A DNA stretch of 64,000 nt. Origin: Paraburkholderia solitsugae. GTDB taxonomy: Bacteria; Pseudomonadota; Gammaproteobacteria; Burkholderiales; Burkholderiaceae. Shown one piece after another: positions 58,365-64,000 of this stretch. Under the pieces are notes generated by a model. It was not told the DNA's origin, did not search any database, and saw nothing but the letters and a program-made list of their open reading frames with translations. The stretch lies in contig NZ_WOEY01000090.1 in NCBI RefSeq assembly GCF_013177695.1, positions 1 to 64,000 of the forward strand, read 5' to 3'. Position numbers and translations under genes: made by a program. Each line of letters opens with the position of its first letter. Within the stretch, counting starts at the first letter, position 1.

Positions 58365-59642
58365 ATGGCACTGATCGCACGAAACATCCTTGGGATTGCC
58401 GTACTGCTGCTTATCGCCTTCATCTTCTCGACCAACCGGCGCGCCATCCGCTTACGGACTGTAATTACGGCGTTGCTTGCGCAGATCGGTATCGGTGCGT
58501 TCATTCTCTTCGTGCCGCTCGGCAAGACGATCCTCGCGTCCGTCGCGTCCGGCGTCAATGATGTACTCGGCTATGGCAACGCGGGCATCGCGTTTCTGTT
58601 CGGCGGCCTCGTGCAAGCGAAGATGTTCCAGGTGTTCGGCGACGGCGGATTCGTTTTTGCCGTGCGGGTGCTGCCGGCCATCATCTTCGTGACCGCGCTG
58701 ATCTCGGTGCTGTACTACATCGGCGTGATGCGCTGGATCGTGCTCGTGCTCGGCACGCTGTTTCACAAACTGCTCGGGGTATCGAAGCTCGAATCGTTCT
58801 CGGCCGTGACCACGATCTTCCTGGGCCAAAGCGAAATGCCTGCCGTGGTCAAACCGTTCGTGCGCGACATGACCGGCGCTGAACTGTTCGCGGTGATGTC
58901 GAGCGGCATGGCGGCGATTGCCGGTTCGGTGCTGGCCGGCTATGCGGGCCTCGGTGTGCGGATTGACTATCTGCTGGCTGCGTCGTTCATGGCGGTGCCA
59001 GGCGGCTTGCTGTTCGCGAAGATCCTTCACCCGACCACCGAACCGAGCCGCGTCCATCTCGAGCATCTCAGCTTCGACGAGAAGCGTCCCGCGAATGTGA
59101 TTGAAGCCGCGAGTTCAGGCGCGACAGTGGGCCTCAAAATCGCCGTGATGGTCGGCGCGATGCTGATCGCGTTCGTCGGCTTGATCGCGTTGCTCAACGG
59201 CATTGTGGGCGGCATAGGCGGCTGGTTCGGCCATCCGCAATTGTCGATGCAGTCGGTGCTCGGCACGGTGTTCGCGCCGCTCGCCTATCTGATCGGTGTG
59301 CCGTGGAACGAGGCGGCAATCGCCGGCAATTTCCTCGGCCAGAAGATCATTCTGAATGAATTTGTCGCTTATGCATCGCTGTCGCCGTATCTGAAAGATG
59401 CCGCCAGCGTGAGCGCGGCCGGCCTGCAGGCGCTCGATCCGCGTACCCTTGCTATTCTGTCGTTTGCGTTGTGCGGCTTCGCGAACTTTGCGTCGATCGC
59501 GGTGCTGACGGGTGGCTTTAGCGCCGTCGCACCGGAACGCCGCGCCGAAGTCGCGCGCTACGGCCTGCGTGTCGTGCTCGCCGCGACGCTCTCGAATCTG
59601 ATGAGCGCCACGATCGCGGGCATGTTCCTGACGCTGAATTGA
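58365..59642 (+). CDS. nupC: NupC-type concentrative nucleoside transporter
   Basis: The protein has 425 aa. The CNT-family order is an N-terminal helix pair, YGNAGIAFLFGGLVQ, VTTIFLGQSEMPAVVKPFV, the gate region FAVMSSGMAAIAGSVLAGYA and the C-terminal NFASIAVLTGGFSAVAPERR. It imports nucleosides with protons or sodium. It is followed 15 bp later by cytidine deaminase and a nucleoside hydrolase, forming a salvage operon. Confidence 0.93.
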   Translation: MALIARNILGIAVLLLIAFIFSTNRRAIRLRTVITALLAQIGIGAFILFVPLGKTILASVASGVNDVLGYGNAGIAFLFGGLVQAKMFQVFGDGGFVFAVRVLPAIIFVTALISVLYYIGVMRWIVLVLGTLFHKLLGVSKLESFSAVTTIFLGQSEMPAVVKPFVRDMTGAELFAVMSSGMAAIAGSVLAGYAGLGVRIDYLLAASFMAVPGGLLFAKILHPTTEPSRVHLEHLSFDEKRPANVIEAASSGATVGLKIAVMVGAMLIAFVGLIALLNGIVGGIGGWFGHPQLSMQSVLGTVFAPLAYLIGVPWNEAAIAGNFLGQKIILNEFVAYASLSPYLKDAASVSAAGLQALDPRTLAILSFALCGFANFASIAVLTGGFSAVAPERRAEVARYGLRVVLAATLSNLMSATIAGMFLTLN

Positions 59643-59657
59643 ATTGAGGATCGTTGC

Positions 59658-60047
59658 ATGAACATGGAACAACTGCTGGAACGCGCGGGTGTTGCGCGAG
59701 AAAAGGCCTATGCGCCTTATTCGAAGTTCAAGGTTGGCGCCGCGCTGCTGACCAAAGACGGCACCGTATTCGACGGCTGCAACGTCGAGAATGCATCGTA
59801 TGGACTGTGTAATTGCGCTGAACGTACGGCTTTTTTCAGCGCGATCGCCGCGGGCTATCGGCGCGACCAGTTCGCCGCGCTGGCCGTGATCGGCGATACG
59901 GATGGACCGATCGCACCGTGCGGCGCGTGCCGCCAGGTGATCATCGAACTGGGCGGCCCCGAATTGCCGATCCGCCTCGGCAATCTGCATGGCGCGACCC
60001 GCGACACCACCGCGCGTGAACAATTGCCGGACGCGTTTTATCTATGA
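59658..60047 (+). CDS. cdd: Cytidine deaminase
   Basis: This 129-aa single-domain, tetrameric-type enzyme has zinc and catalytic motifs CAE (Cys53, Glu55 in CNCAERTAFF) and PCGACRQ (Cys88, Cys91). The substrate-binding FKVGAALLTKDG and NVENASYGL are also present. It converts cytidine or deoxycytidine to uridine in the cytoplasm. The stop overlaps the nucleoside hydrolase start by 4 bp. Function is strongly supported by intact motifs and the nupC operon. Confidence 0.95.
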   Translation: MNMEQLLERAGVAREKAYAPYSKFKVGAALLTKDGTVFDGCNVENASYGLCNCAERTAFFSAIAAGYRRDQFAALAVIGDTDGPIAPCGACRQVIIELGGPELPIRLGNLHGATRDTTAREQLPDAFYL

Positions 60048-61009
60048 GCAAGCACAAAGTTATCTACGACACCGATCCCGGTGTGGACGATGCGATGGCG
60101 CTCGTTTTCCAGGCGCGGCATCCGGACATCGAATTGCTCGGTCTGACGAGCGTATTCGGCAATGCCACGATCGAGACCACCACGCGCAATGCGCGTTTCC
60201 TGGCCGGGCGATTCGCGCCGGGCGTGCCGGTTGCGCAGGGCGCTGCCGCTCCGCTCAAGCGCGCAGCGCCCGAGCCGCTCGCCTGGATTCACGGCGATAA
60301 CGGACTTGGCAACATCGCGATCGAAGCCGGGGTTGAAGCCGCGCTCGACGCACGCCCCGCACACCGCTTCATCATCGACACAGTGCGCGCGCATCCCGGC
60401 GAAGTCACGCTGATCGCCGTGGGCCCGCTCACGAACCTGGCATTGGCGCTGGCCGACGATCCGCAGATCGCCTCGCTCGTCAAGCAGGTGGTCATCATGG
60501 GTGGCGCGTTCGGTACGGACGGCGTGCTCGGCAATGTGACCCCCGCCGCCGAAGCGAACATCCTCGGCGACCCCGATGCAGCTGACATGGTGCTCGGCGC
60601 GCCTTGGCCGGTGGCGATCGTCGGGCTCGACGTCACGCAGCGCACCATCATGAGCCGGGACTATCTGGCGTCGCTGCGCGATCGCGGCGGTGCAGCAGGG
60701 CAGTTCGTGTGGGACGTGTCGCGGCACTACGAGGCCTTTCATGAGCAAAGCGCGCAACTCAGGGGCATTTACGTCCATGATTCGTCGGCGGTGACCTATG
60801 TGCTGGCGCCGCACCTTTATACGACGCGCAATGGCCCCGTACGTGTGCTGACGGACGGTATCGCGGTGGGCCAGACCATCCAGAAGCCTTCTACGATGCC
60901 GGTGCCCGCGCCGGACTGGGACAGCCGGCCCGAGTGCAAAGTCTGTGTGGACGTGGATGTGCCCGGAATGCTCGCGCTCTACGAGCGAACCCTTTGTGGC
61001 ACGCTGTAG
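60044..61009 (+). CDS. Inosine/uridine-preferring nucleoside hydrolase
   Basis: The protein has 321 aa. The calcium-binding N-terminal DTDPGVDDA motif is intact, followed by GLTSVFGNATIETTTRNA, GPLTNLALAL, VVIMGGAF, and the C-terminal HDSSAVTYVLAP. It hydrolyses ribonucleosides to ribose and base. With NupC and cytidine deaminase it takes up pyrimidine nucleosides, converts cytidine to uridine and splits it. Specificity (RihA/B/C type) is not decided. Confidence 0.93.
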   Translation: MSKHKVIYDTDPGVDDAMALVFQARHPDIELLGLTSVFGNATIETTTRNARFLAGRFAPGVPVAQGAAAPLKRAAPEPLAWIHGDNGLGNIAIEAGVEAALDARPAHRFIIDTVRAHPGEVTLIAVGPLTNLALALADDPQIASLVKQVVIMGGAFGTDGVLGNVTPAAEANILGDPDAADMVLGAPWPVAIVGLDVTQRTIMSRDYLASLRDRGGAAGQFVWDVSRHYEAFHEQSAQLRGIYVHDSSAVTYVLAPHLYTTRNGPVRVLTDGIAVGQTIQKPSTMPVPAPDWDSRPECKVCVDVDVPGMLALYERTLCGTL

Positions 61010-61313
61010 GACGATCTCGCAACGTCGCTGCCGCTTGTTCCGGGAAGCCCTCTCTCAGTACCTCGTTTTATGCAGACCTGGGCGTAGCGGACGGCTGGCG
61101 GCGCGGCGATTGATCTGACATAAGAGAGCAGTGCGGAGAACAGTGCGGAAAACAGCGCCGCCGCGGTGCGTTGCAGCAAGCCGGTCCCGCATGTGTGGCC
61201 GATGCGCATCGTCAATCTTTGCTACATTTCTGCAGACGTGCTGCGTGCGTGGTCCGCGAAGCCTTGGCTTATCGACCCGGCGTGTGTGACCCAAATCTAT
61301 CAAGAGGCAAAAG
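61010..61313. other. Intergenic region upstream of ketopantoate reductase-like gene
   Basis: No gene is supported in these 304 bp. No terminator with a T-run is seen after the nucleoside hydrolase. The promoter of the next gene presumably lies at 61180-61290, where CAATCTTTGCTACATTTCTG is locally A/T-rich. Confidence 0.45.
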
Positions 61314-62249
61314 ATGCGAATTCTAGTCGTAGGGGCGGGCGCCGTGGGCGGCTATTTCGGTGGACGTCTCGCAGCGGCGGGCCAGGACGTGACCTTCCTC
61401 GTGCGCCCTGGCCGTGCGGAAAAACTCCAGCGTGACGGTCTCGTCATCAACAGCGCGCGCGGCAATCTCACGTTGCACGAGGTCAAGACGATACTCGCCG
61501 GCGTCGGCGCGGAGCCGTTCGATCTGGTGCTGCTCAGTTGCAAAGCGTTCAGTCTCGACGACGCGATCGATTCGTTCGCACCGCTGGTCGGCGAATCGAC
61601 GCTGATTCTGCCGATGCTCAACGGCATGCGCCATATCGACGTGCTCAAGGAAAAGTTCGGTGCGTCACGCGTACTGGGCGGTCAATGCGTGATCGCGGCG
61701 ACGCTCAGCCCCGAGCAGCACATCCTGCATCTGAACGAAACGCACGCGATCACCTTCGGTGAGCTGGACGGCGGCACGTCCGAGCGCGTCGAGGCGATCG
61801 CGGACGCGATGGCCGGCGCGAATTTCGATGCGGTGATCAGCGACAAGATCCTGCTGCGCATGTGGGAAAAGTGGGTGTTCCTGGCCACGCTGGCGGCCGG
61901 TACGTGCTTGATGCGTGGTTCGGTCGGCGATATTCTGGCCGCGCCGGATGGCAAGCACATCATTGAAAACCTGCTCGGCGAGTGCCGTGGCGTGGCCGAA
62001 AACAATGGCTTTACCATGGGCCCGGACTTCGATGCCCGAGCGACCCAAACGCTCTTTACGCCTTCGCCGCTCACGGCTTCGATGATGCGCGACGTCGAAA
62101 ATCACTCGCATACCGAGGCGGATCACATTCTCGGCGATCTGATCTCGCGCGGCGGCGATGCGCAAAAGGGCGAGCACGGCTTGTCGCTGCTGCGTATCGC
62201 CTATAGTCATCTGAAGACGTATGAAGCGCGCCAGACCCGCACGTCGTGA
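61314..62249 (+). CDS. panE: 2-dehydropantoate 2-reductase family protein
   Basis: The protein has 311 aa. The N-terminal Rossmann motif reads ILVVGAGAVGGYFGGRLAAA. The family signatures LVLLSCKAFSLDDA, LPMLNGMRHID and the lysine-containing KWVFLATLAAGTCLM are present, with a helical C-terminal domain (FTPSPLTASMMRDVE). It reduces ketopantoate to pantoate with NADPH, or a related 2-oxo acid. Burkholderia genomes carry several ApbA/PanE paralogs, so the pantothenate role is not certain. The ribosome-binding site is AGAGG. Confidence 0.82.
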   Translation: MRILVVGAGAVGGYFGGRLAAAGQDVTFLVRPGRAEKLQRDGLVINSARGNLTLHEVKTILAGVGAEPFDLVLLSCKAFSLDDAIDSFAPLVGESTLILPMLNGMRHIDVLKEKFGASRVLGGQCVIAATLSPEQHILHLNETHAITFGELDGGTSERVEAIADAMAGANFDAVISDKILLRMWEKWVFLATLAAGTCLMRGSVGDILAAPDGKHIIENLLGECRGVAENNGFTMGPDFDARATQTLFTPSPLTASMMRDVENHSHTEADHILGDLISRGGDAQKGEHGLSLLRIAYSHLKTYEARQTRTS

Positions 62250-62303
62250 GCGTCGCGGGTATCAGTGCATGCCTATAGTAGCCTAACGTTTCGGAGGTCA
62301 AGC

Positions 62304-62603
62304 ATGCCGAGTCCAACCGGATCGGTGCCCGCGCTGAGTTCGGCCGCAGCCACGATCTTCTCGATCGGTATTGTGTTTCTCGGCTATTGGGGCGTGCACG
62401 AGTCGGCGAAATGGCGCCTCAGCGAGGTGACGGTGGTGGTGTTTGCGCTGGTCGGCTTTGCCTGCCTCGGGCTCGTGCCGTGGATGGCGACGCGCCCCGT
62501 CGCAACCGAAACCAGCGACGCCGGCATCCGCGTCGCGCGGCGTCTGTTTCTCGCCGGCGTGGCGGCGATATGGCTCGCGGTGGCGCTGTCGGTCGTCGCA
62601 TAA
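62304..62603 (+). CDS. Small three-helix membrane protein
   Basis: The protein has 99 aa from MPSPTGSV (GGAGG ribosome-binding site). It has three hydrophobic segments (ATIFSIGIVFLGYWGV, VTVVVFALVGFACLGLVPWM and LFLAGVAAIWLAVALSVVA) with a short polar link. I do not recognise the family. It is 54 bp after the reductase gene and may be co-transcribed. It ends before a strong hairpin. Confidence 0.7.
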   Translation: MPSPTGSVPALSSAAATIFSIGIVFLGYWGVHESAKWRLSEVTVVVFALVGFACLGLVPWMATRPVATETSDAGIRVARRLFLAGVAAIWLAVALSVVA

Positions 62604-62624
62604 GGCGCGGCGCACCCATTAAAA

Positions 62625-62657
62625 CGCGCGCGCCTTGCAGCAAACAAGGCGCGCGCG
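62625..62657. terminator. Hairpin between convergent genes
   Basis: Arms CGCGCGCGCCTTG (62625-62637) and CAAGGCGCGCGCG (62645-62657) pair perfectly around a 7-nt loop, between the small membrane-protein gene and the convergent binding-protein gene. A short A-run (62621-62624) sits on the left, favouring termination of the minus-strand transcript. Confidence 0.7.
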
Positions 62658-62676
62658 TCACCGCAGCAAGTCAGGC

Positions 62677-63723
62677 TCAACGCTCGATCTGCCGATTCCA
62701 GCGCGTATCCCACTGCGCGCGATGCGCGTTGATCGTGTCCCAATCCACCACGGTCACTTTCTTCACCAGATCGTCGACGCTACCGAGGCTTTGCTGCATC
62801 GGCGGCGTCATTTTCGCGAGCCGGTTGGTCGGAATCTGCTTGCCGGCCTCGGCCGCTTTTGTCTGAGCCGGCGCGGACAGGAGGAACTGCGCGAGTTTCT
62901 GCGCCAATTGCGGATCCGGGTTGTTGTTGACCACGCACAGGTCGACCAGCAACAACACCGGACCTTCCTTCGGGTTCACATAGCCGACCGGAATGCCCTT
63001 GTCCTGCAGGTCGCTCACGGCCGTCGGCGTCAACGGGAACAGGCCCGCTTCGCCGGTCTGGACCATTTCGGAAATCTTCGCCGAGTTCGGCACGTACTCC
63101 ACGACGTTCGGCCCGACTGTGCTCGCCCATTTCGTGAAGCCCGGTTCGACGTTCTGCTCGCTGCCGCCCATCAAACGGTTGATCGCCAGAAAGCCGTGCA
63201 GGCCGAAGGTGCTGCTCGAAGCGGACTGGAACACCACTTTGCCCTTGTACTTCGGATCGGCAAAGTCCATCCACGAAGTCGGCGGCGCCCAGCCTTTTTC
63301 AGCGAACAGCTTCTTGTTATACGCGATGCCGGTCATGCCGAGTTGCACGCCCGCGCCCATGTCGTCTTTCATGCGCGCGAACGGGTAGAGCTCCTTGAGC
63401 ACCGGCGAGTCGTCGAGCTTCTTGCACACGCCCATGCTGACCGCGCGCGCCATCACGCCGTCGTCGAGAAACACCACATGGATTTGCGGATTGGCCTTGT
63501 TGGCGAGCAGCTTGGCGAGAATGTCCGACGAGGTGCCGGGCACCACGACCACTTTGACGTCGTTGGCTTTCTCGAAGTCGGGCAAGACCTGGCTCGTATA
63601 AGCCTTTTCCATCGGGCCGCCGTTCATGCCGATGTAAATGGTCTTGGTCTCCGACCATGCCGGCGCGGCCGCACCGAATGCGCACAATGCGGCCAGCGCC
63701 GCGATCGTCTTGAACAGTTTCAT
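62677..63723 (-). CDS. ABC transporter extracellular solute-binding protein (family 1/PotD-like)
   Basis: The protein has 348 aa from MKLFKTIA (AGGAG ribosome-binding site). The 29-codon upstream extension was rejected. A signal peptide ends PAWS-ETKT. The periplasmic domain has IYIGMNGGPMEKAYTSQVLP, the hinge VVVVPGTSSDILAKLLANKA and FPLTPTAVSDL. It is similar to putrescine/spermidine or iron-type binding proteins. The upstream partner is an FAD-dependent oxidoreductase gene, suggesting uptake of an amine or amino acid that is then oxidised. The ligand is not known and no permease genes are in the window. Confidence 0.85.
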   Translation of the reverse strand: MKLFKTIAALAALCAFGAAAPAWSETKTIYIGMNGGPMEKAYTSQVLPDFEKANDVKVVVVPGTSSDILAKLLANKANPQIHVVFLDDGVMARAVSMGVCKKLDDSPVLKELYPFARMKDDMGAGVQLGMTGIAYNKKLFAEKGWAPPTSWMDFADPKYKGKVVFQSASSSTFGLHGFLAINRLMGGSEQNVEPGFTKWASTVGPNVVEYVPNSAKISEMVQTGEAGLFPLTPTAVSDLQDKGIPVGYVNPKEGPVLLLVDLCVVNNNPDPQLAQKLAQFLLSAPAQTKAAEAGKQIPTNRLAKMTPPMQQSLGSVDDLVKKVTVVDWDTINAHRAQWDTRWNRQIER

Positions 63724-63787
63724 TGTGAGGCTCCTGAGTTTCATTAAACGATAACGAGGCGATGACTGAGCAATGACCAGGTAATAA

Positions 63788-64000
63788 CTAAGCGACGGAT
63801 GACGCAGCAACAGCGGCGAAGCGATTGATCGAGAAAGCGTCGAGCGGTGTGCTTGTGGCGCCGTCGATCACGAGATCCGCGAGTACTTCTCCCACGCCCG
63901 GCGCCAGCAGAAACCCGCCGCCCGAAAAGCCGAACGCATGCAGCAGACGTGGCACCGTGCGGCTCGCACCGATGATCGGATTGCTGTCGGGCGTTTCACC
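63788..64000 (-). CDS. FAD-dependent oxidoreductase (DAO family), C-terminal part
   Basis: A frame open from the window edge ends in TAG (63788-63790) and encodes about 70 residues. It includes ETPDSNPIIGAS, then HAFGFSGGGFLLAPGVGEVL and ADLVIDGATSTPLDAFSINR. The GFSGGGF..APG..G..ADLI pattern is the C-terminal FAD-contact region of D-amino-acid oxidase/sarcosine oxidase-like enzymes. The N-terminus lies outside the window. It is 64 bp upstream of the binding-protein gene on the same strand, probably one operon. Confidence 0.8.
   Translation of the reverse strand, partial: GETPDSNPIIGASRTVPRLLHAFGFSGGGFLLAPGVGEVLADLVIDGATSTPLDAFSINRFAAVAASSVA

Overview
The window looks like chromosomal DNA of a Paraburkholderia/Burkholderia-type betaproteobacterium. 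It is GC-rich, with GC3-rich codon use. It carries the dispersed repeat around 'GCCGCCCCGCACAGGGGCAAC' familiar from that genus, a phasin, a Burkholderiales-style Tad pilus locus, MocR/LysE/IclR/MarR regulators with their target genes, and the DUF2844/DUF3443 pair. The assignment rests on recognised protein families and repeats, not on a database search.

Layout. 1-4.2 kb is a mobile scar: the tail of an IS66-like transposase, a 541-bp element with 141-bp inverted arms, an IS3-family element (681-3525) inserted into that repeat, and an IS110-family element (about 1599-3207) inserted inside the IS3 orfA. A small hypothetical gene and a DUF6496-like remnant follow. 4.2-7.8 kb holds a beta-alanine/omega-amino-acid:pyruvate aminotransferase, a divergent MocR regulator and a LysE exporter. 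7.9-22.5 kb is a complete Tad/Flp pilus locus on the minus strand (two Flp pilins, TadV, an AAA ATPase, RcpC, RcpA, a lipoprotein, TadG, two TadE-like pseudopilins, TadZ, TadA, TadB, TadC). It ends beside a VpsR-like sigma-54 activator. 23.6-28.4 kb on the plus strand encodes two GT87 glycosyltransferases, a GT2 polyprenyl-phosphate glycosyltransferase, a methyltransferase and a GtrA flippase. These genes may build or transfer a lipid-linked sugar.

28.8-37 kb is a mixed segment: a histone-H1-like repeat protein, a TetR regulator with an MDR oxidoreductase and a GST, a DUF4410 lipoprotein, a phasin, and the DUF2844/DUF3443 pair. 37.1-45.8 kb is a conserved but functionally obscure peptide-chemistry cluster: a zinc metallopeptidase, a transglutaminase-amidoligase (DUF2126) fusion, a permuted ATP-grasp/alpha-E protein and a second transglutaminase. 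It is the best candidate here for an incompletely described biochemical system. 46-50.2 kb is an IclR-controlled amino-acid ABC transporter coupled to formimidoylglutamase (histidine degradation). 50.4-55.6 kb has two MarR regulators and an EmrAB/NodT-type tripartite efflux operon that share one operator motif. 55.6-64 kb has housekeeping or catabolic genes: thiolase, GltS, NupC with cytidine deaminase and nucleoside hydrolase, a ketopantoate reductase-like protein, and an ABC binding protein next to a truncated FAD oxidoreductase.

No rRNA, tRNA or CRISPR array was seen. Gene starts were reassigned where a Shine-Dalgarno or family length favoured a later codon. All functions are inferred from sequence family features read by eye.
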